This document shows positions 34,616-43,016 of a stretch of 64,000 bases of DNA, piece by piece (the first letter of the stretch is position 1; every line of letters begins with the position of its first letter). A model generated the notes under the pieces. That model had not been told where the DNA came from. It ran no database searches and saw nothing but the letters and a program-made list of their open reading frames with translations. The DNA comes from Chloroflexota bacterium. GTDB lineage: Bacteria; Chloroflexota; UBA11872; VXNJ01. A program made the position numbers and the translations under genes. The DNA is taken from positions 149,181 through 213,180 of the forward strand of contig JAPOWW010000004.1 in NCBI GenBank assembly GCA_026707405.1. Direction: 5' to 3'.

Positions 34616-35737
34616 CTAGTTGATCTCGAGGTAGTCGCGGTCGGGAAGTTCCGGAAATGGCGCCGTCGGCAATGTCTGGTACCAGTACGCGACCGACGAA
34701 ATGTCATCCTGCAGCGGCAGGTAGCGCCGCTCGGCGTCGGTTTCGCCTCGCGCCGCGGCGTCCCTGACCGCCTCCCAATTGCGCCAACCCAGCGCCTGGA
34801 TGGTCACCCGCAGATCCTGCTCGAAACGGATGGGGTCCATGACGTGCCAGCGGTACATGCTAAATCTCTGATTCGCTCGATACGTCTCCCCGCCCCAGAT
34901 CACCTGGTGCATTCCCAGGTACGGGGTCGAATACGTGGTGTACCGCCCCTCGACGTCCCAGTCATAGGCGCCGCCGAAGTAGTCCTCGGTGCCGGTGCCG
35001 CAGATGGTTGGGAACTCGCCGTCACCGTCCATGAAGAACTTGATTTCCCCCTCGCCCCACCAGCCATTGTTGTTGACGCCCCAGGCCATCGACGTGCCCA
35101 CGAAGTGTCCCTTGCCATTGATCCCGTCCACGATGGTGTGATCTTCCATGTACGGCAGCGGATTGTTCCGCCGGAACTGGGCGTGGAAATAGGCCGCGTC
35201 GTCGGGCACTTCCGTGAGTGTGTAGTTGATCTGGTAGTAGCAGGGCACGGGATTCGGGGCGCGGTTCTCGAGGGTGATCCGGCAACTCTGGCGAAACGGC
35301 ATCTCCCAGTAACAGTTGACTCCGTTGTTCGGATTCACGGAGACCGGGATCGAATTGACCTGCGCGAAGACACCCCAGCCGACGGCGAAGAAGTCACTCA
35401 CCGGGCATTCCACCGACGGCTGCTCCTGTCCGTCCCAGAAGACGCGCAGTATGCATTCCCGCCGAATCGTGCGGCCCGCCAGCCAGATGCTCTGAATCGC
35501 GCCCGGCCCCTCGATTTCCGCCATTGTGAATATCTCGCCGGGCTGCACACCCACCGCCGGCGCGACCTTCCAGCCCCTCCCCAGGTCCCGGGCCGCGTTC
35601 GCCCCGAAACCTTCGGTGGCCTTGCCACCTTGGCCTTTGTCGCCTGTGGGATTCTCTGCGCTGATCGAGCGCGTAAGCGCGTCAGATAGCCGCGAAAGGT
35701 TCCCCAGATTCATACCCAGCCCACTGAAACTCGCCAT
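34616..35737 (-). CDS. DUF2961 / GH172-family protein
   Basis: A 373-residue cytoplasmic protein matching DUF2961, now glycoside hydrolase family 172 (difructose-anhydride and arabinofuranosidase-type enzymes). Family landmarks are GAIQSIWLAGRTIRRECILR, GVNCYWEMPFRQSCRITLEN, the acidic cluster WWGEGEIKFFMDGDGEFP, and GTGTEDYFGGAYDW (Glu251). From memory the catalytic glutamates of characterised members lie in the last two motifs; both are intact. No signal peptide, so it would act on imported oligosaccharides. It stands alone, downstream of tRNA-Leu on the same strand. Confidence 0.9.
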   Translation of the reverse strand: MASFSGLGMNLGNLSRLSDALTRSISAENPTGDKGQGGKATEGFGANAARDLGRGWKVAPAVGVQPGEIFTMAEIEGPGAIQSIWLAGRTIRRECILRVFWDGQEQPSVECPVSDFFAVGWGVFAQVNSIPVSVNPNNGVNCYWEMPFRQSCRITLENRAPNPVPCYYQINYTLTEVPDDAAYFHAQFRRNNPLPYMEDHTIVDGINGKGHFVGTSMAWGVNNNGWWGEGEIKFFMDGDGEFPTICGTGTEDYFGGAYDWDVEGRYTTYSTPYLGMHQVIWGGETYRANQRFSMYRWHVMDPIRFEQDLRVTIQALGWRNWEAVRDAAARGETDAERRYLPLQDDISSVAYWYQTLPTAPFPELPDRDYLEIN

Positions 35738-35999
35738 CGAAGGCCTCCATTGATTCCCGCCGCCGGCCTGTCGCGGCCCGCCGTCTGCGCTTGGTCTAAC
35801 TCGAATCTACCCTAGCTGACCTCCGGGCAATCCACGCACGGCAGCTCCGGAAACGCCTCCAGCATGCCGAGCTTTGATGAACAGGCCAGCTAACTCGTGG
35901 CGTTCCTTGACCAGGCTGGTGACGTCGGGAGTGGAGTCCAGAAGCACTCCTGGCGGACAACATTGCGACAATTCAGTGAAGCGTGAACTGCCTGATCGG

Positions 36000-36083
36000 T
36001 GCCGAGGGCGGGATTTGAACCCGCACAACCCGAAGGTCACTAGCCCCTCAAGCTAGCGCGTCTGCCAGTTCCGCCACCTCGGC
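36000..36083 (-). tRNA. tRNA-Leu (anticodon GAG)
   Basis: The reverse strand folds as a class II tRNA. GCCGAGG pairs with CCTCGGC, with A73 as discriminator. The anticodon stem CTAGC/GCTAG holds loop TTGAGGG (anticodon GAG). A long variable arm is closed around TTCG, and the T-loop is GGTTCAAATCC. CCA is not encoded. Confidence 0.95.
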
Positions 36084-36267
36084 GAGGGGGACTCGGCGAT
36101 TATATTCTGCGTTCCCGAAATTGCCGCTCTTTCGGCGCGAGTCGAATGCCTTCGGCATTGCTGCAAAGCCGAGACTTATAATTCCCTGTGCCGACGGTTG
36201 GGCAACGCCGCGTCGGTTGAATTCGTTTTTCCGTGCGTAGCATAGGCGAGCATCTACCAGTCACTTT

Positions 36268-38271
36268 ATGGCCAGATTTCAACTCGAAAGCGATTACAAA
36301 CCAGCCGGGGACCAACCCAAGGCCATCGAACAGTTGACCGAGGGCGTCGAGAACGGCGAACGGTTTCAGACGCTGCTGGGCGTTACCGGTTCGGGAAAGA
36401 CGTTCACGATGGCCAACGTCATCAACAACGTGCAGAAGACGACGCTCGTGCTGGCTCCCAACAAGACCCTGGCGGCGCAGCTTTGCGCCGAGTTCCGGGA
36501 GTACTTTCCGAATAACGCGGTCGAGTATTTCGTCTCGTACTACGACTACTACCAGCCCGAGGCGTACATGCCTCATACCGATACCTATATCGAGAAAGAC
36601 ACCGATATCAACGAGGAGATCGAGAAGCTGCGCCTTTCGGCAACGCGGTCGCTGTATTCGCGGAACGACGTGATCGTGGTCGCAAGCGTGTCGTGCATAT
36701 ACGGGATCGGGTCGCCGGAAGACTACGGCCAGGTTGCGATATCTCTCAAGATGGGGGAGACGTACAACCTGTCCAGATTTCTGCGGCGCCTCGCCGGAAT
36801 TCAGTACGAGCGCAACGACATCAACTTCATCCGGGGCAAGTTCAGGGTGAGGGGCGACGTGGTCGAGATCTTCCCCGCGTACGACGACTTCGCCTATCGC
36901 CTGGAGTTCTTTGGAGACGAGCTGGAGCGGATCGTTCAGATCGACCCACTGACTGGTGAGATAACCGAGACGCTGGGCGAGCTGGACATCTACCCGGCGC
37001 GGCACTACGTGACCCCGGCGGAGCGGCTAATGACGGCGGTTGCCGGAATCGAGGTGGAGCTTCAGGAACGGCTGGACGATCTAATCAGTCGGGGCAAGGA
37101 CTTCGAGGCGGCGAGGCTGCGGCAGCGAACGCGGTTCGACCTGGAGATGCTGCGGGAGGTCGGGCATTGCACGGGCATCGAGAATTACAGCCGGCACATC
37201 AGCGGGCGGGCCGAAGGCGAGCCTCCGTGGGTTCTGCTCGACTACCTACCCGACGATCACCTGATTGTCGTCGATGAGTCGCACGTGGCCATGCCCCAGG
37301 TTCGGGGGATGCTGGCGGGAGACCGCAGCCGCAAGCAGTCGCTGGTGGAGTACGGCTTCCGGCTGCCCTCGGCCTTCGACAACCGCCCGCTCTCGGACAG
37401 GGAGTTCCTGGATCACATCAGCCAGTGCATCTTCACGTCGGCGACTCCGAGCGATCTGGAATACCGGATCAGCTCGCAAGTCGTGGAACAGATCGTACGA
37501 CCCACGGGTCTCGTGGACCCCGGAATCACGGTGAAGCCGACGAAGGGTCAAATCGACGATCTGCTGAGCGAGATACACAAGCGCGTAGAGGTAGGCGAGC
37601 GCGTCCTGGTGACGACACTGACGAAGCGGATGGCTGAGGACCTCAGCGATTTCCTGACCGAGACGGGAGTCAAGGTCAACTATCTCCACTCTGAGGTGGA
37701 CACCCTTGACCGAATAGAGATACTCACCGACTTGCGGCGGGGGGTTTATGACGTAGTGGTGGGAATCAACCTGCTGCGCGAGGGGCTAGATCTTCCCGAG
37801 GTCTCGCTGGTGGCTATTTTGGACGCGGACAAGGAGGGGTATCTGCGTTCGGAGGTCTCATTGATCCAGACCATCGGCCGGGCCGCCCGCAACGTGCGCG
37901 GCCACGTAATCATGTATGCCGACAGGGTCACCGGGAGCATGAAGCGGGCTATCGACGAGACTTACCGGCGGCGCACTATTCAGATAACGCACAATCGCGA
38001 CCACGGCATAACCGCAGAGACTATTCAGAAATCGCTCCGCGACATACGTGAAATGGTCGACGACGAGCTGAGGGCGGCGGAACCGGCCGCGGAGTACGAA
38101 GTCGGCTTTCGCCAAATCGACGACCTCTCGCCGCGTGAGGCGGCGCACCGCATAAGAGAGCTGGAGGAGAAGATGCGGCTGGCCGCCGACGCGCTCGAAT
38201 TCGAGAAGGCGGCCGAATATCGGGATGAGATCAGCGCTCTTCGCGATTCCCTGGAACTCGCGAGGTCGTAG
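36268..38271 (+). CDS. uvrB: UvrABC excision nuclease subunit B
   Basis: A 667-residue UvrB, full length for the family. Walker A GVTGSGKT is at residues 38-45, the DNA-clamping beta-hairpin [12 protein letters not shown] follows FVSY, the helicase motifs include [10 protein letters not shown] and TIGRAARN, and the C-terminal UVR motif ([16 protein letters not shown]) that contacts UvrC and UvrA is intact. In nucleotide excision repair UvrB verifies the lesion handed over by UvrA. uvrA lies 10 kb downstream on the same strand. No clear LexA-type operator is visible in the 184 bases before it. Confidence 0.99.
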   Translation: MARFQLESDYKPAGDQPKAIEQLTEGVENGERFQTLLGVTGSGKTFTMANVINNVQKTTLVLAPNKTLAAQLCAEFREYFPNNAVEYFVSYYDYYQPEAYMPHTDTYIEKDTDINEEIEKLRLSATRSLYSRNDVIVVASVSCIYGIGSPEDYGQVAISLKMGETYNLSRFLRRLAGIQYERNDINFIRGKFRVRGDVVEIFPAYDDFAYRLEFFGDELERIVQIDPLTGEITETLGELDIYPARHYVTPAERLMTAVAGIEVELQERLDDLISRGKDFEAARLRQRTRFDLEMLREVGHCTGIENYSRHISGRAEGEPPWVLLDYLPDDHLIVVDESHVAMPQVRGMLAGDRSRKQSLVEYGFRLPSAFDNRPLSDREFLDHISQCIFTSATPSDLEYRISSQVVEQIVRPTGLVDPGITVKPTKGQIDDLLSEIHKRVEVGERVLVTTLTKRMAEDLSDFLTETGVKVNYLHSEVDTLDRIEILTDLRRGVYDVVVGINLLREGLDLPEVSLVAILDADKEGYLRSEVSLIQTIGRAARNVRGHVIMYADRVTGSMKRAIDETYRRRTIQITHNRDHGITAETIQKSLRDIREMVDDELRAAEPAAEYEVGFRQIDDLSPREAAHRIRELEEKMRLAADALEFEKAAEYRDEISALRDSLELARS

Positions 38272-38295
38272 CGAGCAGGGCTGGGTGCGGTTTCC

Positions 38296-38562
38296 GTGAG
38301 TAACATCCCAATCCGGCTGGTCGTGGTCTTTCTGATCGCCGTGGGCATCGGTCTCTTGATCAACTACGGGGTACGACAGGCGGGGTTCGTGGTGCCGTTC
38401 GCGTGGCTGCCGCCGCTCATCGTGCTGGGACTGATGGCGTTAATTGCGTGGACGATCGGCGGTTTCTTTCTGGTCAAGCGGCTCTGGTTCTGGCTTTGGG
38501 GAGCGCCCTGGGACGCCGCCGGCTACATAGCCTCGAAGGGCAAGAAAGAATCGGGCGATTGA
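38296..38562 (+). CDS. Small two-segment membrane protein of unknown function
   Basis: An 88-residue protein with a GTG start, 24 bases after uvrB in the same direction. Two hydrophobic segments (about 8-24 and 36-60) are followed by KRLWFWLWGAPWDAAGYIAS, an aromatic amphipathic stretch, and a charged KGKKESGD tail. I recognise no family. Its place suggests co-transcription with uvrB, but a link to DNA repair is not implied. Confidence 0.6.
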   Translation: MSNIPIRLVVVFLIAVGIGLLINYGVRQAGFVVPFAWLPPLIVLGLMALIAWTIGGFFLVKRLWFWLWGAPWDAAGYIASKGKKESGD

Positions 38563-38578
38563 TCCGCCCGGCCAGGGG

Positions 38579-39895
38579 CTAGTCCCGCCTCGCAAACGCC
38601 GGGCGAGCGGCCGCCGACCTGAACATAAGCTCGGCCAGTCCGAGCGACGCGACGAGGAGTATCGTCAGCAGGGCGAACATCAGTCCGGGATTCGATTCGG
38701 AAAACTGCCCGTGAATCTGAGCGCCCGCCAGCATACCCAGCGCCCAGGGGAAGAGGATCATCCCGACCAGGCGGCCTTCCTCACCCTGTTCCGACATTTC
38801 CTTGGCGAGCGGCGTAACCTGACCCGAGAGGGTCCAGGCGATGGTGGTCGCGAGCGTGCCCGCAACGAACAGGCCCGGCGCGTTACCGGAGCTCAAGGCC
38901 AGGAGCGCGGACGAGATACCGATGCCCGCAATGCAGCCCATAACTATCTTCCGGCGGCCGATTCGGTCGGATATCGCTCCGACAACGATCATCGACGCCA
39001 TGCCGACTACGAGGCTGACCGTATTGAAGGCGCTGACCGCTATCTTGCTGCCGGTCAGTTCGTTCATCAGGAACGGCATGGTGAGTGACGCGGCGCCCCA
39101 GAATGTGGTGCGGAGGAATTGCATTGACGAAAGCGTCCAAACGTGGCGGCGGCCCACGATCTCTCGATAGCCTCGCAACACCTCGGTCACCTTGGGGCGG
39201 CCCGACGCGCCGGTTTGCACGTCGGGAAGCAGGAAGAGAACCGCCAGCAGCACCGGACCGCTTGTGGCGAGCATTGCGAAACCCAGGATTGTGAATGACG
39301 ACAGCTCCAGGATCACTCCGCCGATCAGCGAGCCGAGCGCCGAACCGAGCGTGTTGCCGAGGAAATAGATCGCCGTCGCCGCGCCCAGTCTGCTGGCGGG
39401 AGCGGTGGCGATCATGTAAGTCTGCCCGCCGCCGTTCAGAAGACCATCCGAGATTCCCCGGTAGATCGAGAGTGCCAGAAGCACTCCGGGATTGACGATG
39501 ATGAAAACCGCCGCGGCTACCGGGGTGCCGATCAGACCGAGCATCATGGACTTCTTTGGTCCCAGGCTGTCGCTCAGCACGCCGCCTAGCAGTACGAAGG
39601 TGGCCATGAGAAAGAGCGAAATGGTTCGGAAGTTGGCGGTGAAGGTCTGGCTCAGCTCCAGCTCTTCCTCGACGTATACGGGCAGGAACGGCAAGAACGG
39701 CCCGAAGACCACGCCGTTGATGAACAGCAGCAGCAGGAACAAGCCGAACCTGCGGTCGAGGAAGACCGTTCTTACGTAGTCGCGGGCGATTTCGGTGGCT
39801 ATTTCGGAACCGTCGCGCTGTTCGGCCCGATTCGGGGCGATGTTCGATTTTCTGTGATGATCAGATCGACAGATCCTGAATGGCAGTGGGGCCAC
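38579..39895 (-). CDS. Major facilitator superfamily transporter
   Basis: About 438 residues with 12 hydrophobic segments in two halves. The MFS loop signatures read GGVLSDSLGPKKSM between helices 2 and 3 and GAISDRIGRRKIVM in the second half. The first 40 residues are hydrophilic and the true start may be internal; the frame opens at a GTG. It is a drug- or metabolite-type exporter judging only from general likeness; the substrate is unknown. Convergent with the small membrane protein gene, divergent from the MBL gene. Confidence 0.9.
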   Translation of the reverse strand: MAPLPFRICRSDHHRKSNIAPNRAEQRDGSEIATEIARDYVRTVFLDRRFGLFLLLLFINGVVFGPFLPFLPVYVEEELELSQTFTANFRTISLFLMATFVLLGGVLSDSLGPKKSMMLGLIGTPVAAAVFIIVNPGVLLALSIYRGISDGLLNGGGQTYMIATAPASRLGAATAIYFLGNTLGSALGSLIGGVILELSSFTILGFAMLATSGPVLLAVLFLLPDVQTGASGRPKVTEVLRGYREIVGRRHVWTLSSMQFLRTTFWGAASLTMPFLMNELTGSKIAVSAFNTVSLVVGMASMIVVGAISDRIGRRKIVMGCIAGIGISSALLALSSGNAPGLFVAGTLATTIAWTLSGQVTPLAKEMSEQGEEGRLVGMILFPWALGMLAGAQIHGQFSESNPGLMFALLTILLVASLGLAELMFRSAAARPAFARRD

Positions 39896-40041
39896 GCCGA
39901 CCCCAAGCGACGAAGATAATAGTCTGGATCGAGATCGGACGAGTTGGCGGCGTCAGCCGGTGAGTCGTTTGGGGTAGGCTGGCGGGTCGAAACAGGGACT
40001 TTGGGGATACTTGTGCGCCGCGGTTCCATGGAGGTTGACTT

Positions 40042-40902
40042 ATGGCCCGTCTCATAATTCTCGGGTGTGGCACGCCCGCTCCGAGTCTTACCCGCTGGGG
40101 CACCGCGTTCCTGCTCGGAATCGGCGACGAGTGGCTGCTATTCGACTGCGGGCCGGCCACGACGTACAAGATGTTCCGGGCGGGAGTGATGGTCACGGAA
40201 GTCGACCACGTCTTTTTCACCCACCATCACTCAGACCACGATTCCGATTATCCGTGCTTCCTGCTCACGCGATTCGACCTGCATACCGGCAAGGAGAATC
40301 CGCTGAACGTGTACGGCCCTCCGCCCACCGAGAGGCTGACCGATCAACTTATGGGAGAAGGGCGGGGCGCCTTTTGGCATGACGTGGTCGCGAGGACGAA
40401 TCACCCCATGAGCCTGGGCGCATACCGAGGCAGGGGCGGCGTGGGGGAGCGAAAGCCGCCGGTCATTCATGCTCGCGACCTCGTTTCCGGCGACGTCGTC
40501 AACGGAAACGGCTGGCAGGTTCGAGCGGCCGAAGTGGCTCACGCGCAGCCGTATCTCGATTCACTGGGCTACCGCGTAGATACGGACGAAGGCTCGGTCG
40601 CCTTCTCCGGCGACACTAGCCCCTGCAAGGCCATGACCGAGCTTGCCCACGGCGTGGACCTGCTAGTGATGGAATGCGTCCGACGCGAGCCAGATATGAG
40701 CGAGGGCAGCCTGATAGCCGAAACGGGCAGCCGGGGGGCGGCGCAGACGGCCGTCGACTCAGGGGCCAAGAAGATGGTGCTCGTCCATCAAAATGAACTG
40801 ATCGACGAGCCGGTTGCCAGGAGCGAGGTCATCGCCGAGGTGAAGGGAATCTACGACGGGCCGGTGATTTGGGGCGAAGAGATGCTGGAAATCGAGGTCT
40901 GA
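40042..40902 (+). CDS. Metallo-beta-lactamase fold hydrolase (RNase Z-like)
   Basis: A 286-residue MBL-fold protein. The dinuclear metal motif THHHSDHD is intact near residues 60-67, with further ligands in AEVAHAQ, FSGDTSPC and the C-terminal VLVHQNE. The opening LIILGCGTPAPS resembles the RNase Z/ElaC and arylsulfatase-like branch. No RNase Z flexible arm is visible, so a small-molecule hydrolase is more likely. Its last 80 or so bases and the start of a methyltransferase gene after it are echoed at 45104-45203, evidence of an old tandem duplication. Confidence 0.88.
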   Translation: MARLIILGCGTPAPSLTRWGTAFLLGIGDEWLLFDCGPATTYKMFRAGVMVTEVDHVFFTHHHSDHDSDYPCFLLTRFDLHTGKENPLNVYGPPPTERLTDQLMGEGRGAFWHDVVARTNHPMSLGAYRGRGGVGERKPPVIHARDLVSGDVVNGNGWQVRAAEVAHAQPYLDSLGYRVDTDEGSVAFSGDTSPCKAMTELAHGVDLLVMECVRREPDMSEGSLIAETGSRGAAQTAVDSGAKKMVLVHQNELIDEPVARSEVIAEVKGIYDGPVIWGEEMLEIEV

Positions 40903-40930
40903 GACGGCTGCCGGACCCCGTAACTCCGCC

Positions 40931-40990
40931 GTGAGCGCATATCCGGCTGCCCATAGAGAGAGCTGGGACGACCAGGTCGAATTTTCTTAG
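40931..40990 (+). pseudogene. Remnant of a methyltransferase gene 5' end
   Basis: A GTG-started frame of 19 codons ending in TAG. It reads AHRESWDDQVEF, which matches NRGSWDDWVALHF near the start of the intact methyltransferase at 45193, and it lies just after the MBL stop, the same position. The rest of the gene is gone. Confidence 0.6.
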
Positions 40991-41131
40991 GTCGCACGGA
41001 ATGCTTTGGCGGCTCCCCTACCTCCACTGATGGGCGGTGGATTTCTAGCAGGTTTTGATACGATACGCCGGGGCTGAGGAGCTTCGCTCACAGCATTGGC
41101 ACCCCGCGTCATTCTTGGCGTATCAAGCTGG

Positions 41132-42874
41132 ATGGTCAGGATGCGGTACGAGCCGGCTGAGAAGTGCCCACCACGGCAGGCGCTGGGCGCGGCTCTTCTT
41201 ATATTCGTTCCGAATACGATTAGCGTCGTTTTGCTCACGACGTTCGTAGTTCGGGCTTCCGGAGAATCTGACAACTACCTGGCCTGGGCCACGTTCACCG
41301 GGTTGGCAATCACCGGTTTGAGCATGATCCTGCATGCTTTCCCGTTTCGATATATGGGATCGGGAGGCCTGGTTGTCACCAACCTGAATGTTCCTCTGCT
41401 TGCGGTGTCGGTTCTGGCCCTTGCAAGAGGAGGGCCCGGCCTCTTAGCGAGCTTGGTGATTACCACAACCCTCCTCCAATTCCTGCTTGTTTCGCGTCTC
41501 GCATCGCTCAGGCGAGTATTCACGCCAACAGTAAGCGGAGTTGTCATCATGCTAGTGGCGGCCTCCGCCGTGCCCTTCTTTGTGGACCGGACGATAAGCC
41601 ATTCGCAAAGCCAGTCGGTAGTCGTCCTGGTGCCAGGGATTGTGGCTCTTGCCGCAGGTCTTTGGGGAGCCGTGCAGTCCTCGGAGGCGCGACGGATCTG
41701 GACGCTGCCGATCGCGGTCGCGTTCGGTCTGGTAGTGGCCGTACCCATGGGTCTCTACGATGCAGACCAGATAACGGAAGCGCCGTGGCTGAGCATTACA
41801 GACTTTGAATGGCCCGTGCGGGGACTCGACTTTGGCGTACAGTTTTGGTCGTTGCTGCCGGCGTTCCTGGTCGTAAAGCTCACGGCGTTCCTGAAAGTCG
41901 TCGGCGATCTCTCAATAATCAACCGAGCTTCATACCGCAGTCCAGTTGCCCTGGACTTCAGGAAAATCCAGAGCGGTCTCAACCTGTATGGAGCCAGCAC
42001 TCTGCTGACTGGGCTCCTGGCGACGTTGCCCGTCGCCGCTCCGTGGTCGTCTACGGCTGTTTACATAGGCTTTACGGGGAATGCCGCCCGGAGCGTTGGG
42101 ATATACCTGGGTCTCCTGACTCTCTTGATTGCGCCTTTCGCAAAGATCGTCGCCCTGCTCGCCGCGACTCCGGACTCCGTTGTTGCCGCCGTATTCATCA
42201 TCATCTTTGGACTTCTCTTCATCGAGGGATCCAAAGCAGTATTCACCGGACCCATGGACTACAGAAAGGCCGTCATAGTCGGCGTCTCCATGGTGCTGGG
42301 CATTTCAGCAGCCAGCTTTGGCCGGTTGAGCGATGGCATCCTGGGAGATTTGATCGGCAACACGATAATCGTCGGCGGGGTTACGGCAATAGGCATGACA
42401 GTGGCTACGGGGTTTAGAGGCTTTTGGCGTCGGAGACTCAACGTTGACCTCTCGGCTTCGTCATTGACCGACATCTCGGTGTTTTTGGAGGCGTTTGCAT
42501 CCAGACACGGGTGGAGCGGTCCGGCGAAGATGCGGCTGAACCTGGCCGTCGAAGAGGTCTTGCTCACCCTCTTGGACCAAAGTGGCGCGAACGGTTCCGA
42601 TCAGGGGCGCCGTTTAAGTGCCTCGGTTCATGCCGATGGCGATGCCGCCGAGATTGAGTTGATCGTGTATTCGCGTGAAGACATTGAAGGAAATATCGAA
42701 GATCAGCTTGCTCTCGTAGGCGACCAGGTGTCAGCCGACGACGCACACCAACTGTCGACAAGGTTGCTGCGGCACTTCGCCACTTCGGTCCATCATCGCA
42801 AGTACTACGGAGTCGATATTGTGACTTGCCGGGTCGATAAATACATCCTCGATTCGGCAACCGAGCGTCACTGA
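41132..42874 (+). CDS. NCS2-family permease fused to a degenerate GHKL ATPase-like domain
   Basis: About 580 residues. The first 430 resemble NCS2 nucleobase/ascorbate permeases: many hydrophobic segments, LKVVGDLSIINRASY where the family has ExxGD, then GASTLLTGLLATLP. The family's substrate-binding Glu is Lys here, and the polar QNNG-type stretch is replaced by APWSSTAVYIGFTG. Residues 441-580 look like an RsbW-type ATPase domain (MRLNLAVEEVLLTLLD; the tail HQLSTRLLRHF), but the box-N Asn is Thr and no DxGxG loop is seen. Possibly a sensor rather than a transporter. The start is uncertain: TTG 41096, ATG 41132 or ATG 41141. Confidence 0.78.
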   Translation: MVRMRYEPAEKCPPRQALGAALLIFVPNTISVVLLTTFVVRASGESDNYLAWATFTGLAITGLSMILHAFPFRYMGSGGLVVTNLNVPLLAVSVLALARGGPGLLASLVITTTLLQFLLVSRLASLRRVFTPTVSGVVIMLVAASAVPFFVDRTISHSQSQSVVVLVPGIVALAAGLWGAVQSSEARRIWTLPIAVAFGLVVAVPMGLYDADQITEAPWLSITDFEWPVRGLDFGVQFWSLLPAFLVVKLTAFLKVVGDLSIINRASYRSPVALDFRKIQSGLNLYGASTLLTGLLATLPVAAPWSSTAVYIGFTGNAARSVGIYLGLLTLLIAPFAKIVALLAATPDSVVAAVFIIIFGLLFIEGSKAVFTGPMDYRKAVIVGVSMVLGISAASFGRLSDGILGDLIGNTIIVGGVTAIGMTVATGFRGFWRRRLNVDLSASSLTDISVFLEAFASRHGWSGPAKMRLNLAVEEVLLTLLDQSGANGSDQGRRLSASVHADGDAAEIELIVYSREDIEGNIEDQLALVGDQVSADDAHQLSTRLLRHFATSVHHRKYYGVDIVTCRVDKYILDSATERH

Positions 42875-42938
42875 TCCAAATCTGTTGCTCGCCTGTCGGC
42901 AACCAGGACGGGCAGTTGACTGCTGATCCGCAAAGACA

Positions 42939-42978
42939 AAGAGCCTCGCCGACGAAACCGTCCGCCGGCGAGGCTCTT
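42939..42978. terminator. Bidirectional terminator between convergent genes
   Basis: A perfect 13-base stem AAGAGCCTCGCCG / CGGCGAGGCTCTT with a 14-base loop. On the reverse strand it continues TTTGTCTTTG, giving a U-rich tail for the gene at 43017-44969. Confidence 0.8.
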
Positions 42979-43016
42979 GACAGGACGCCCTTCGTTGAAG
43001 GGTGCCCGACTAGCTG

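Noticed and set aside
35807..36056. Short frames across tRNA-Leu
   Set aside because: They read through the tRNA and have no support as genes.
41132..42574. SulP-type sulfate permease with STAS domain
   Set aside because: The membrane part matches NCS2 order better, and the C-terminal region looks like a GHKL ATPase (LAVEEVLLTLLD) rather than STAS.
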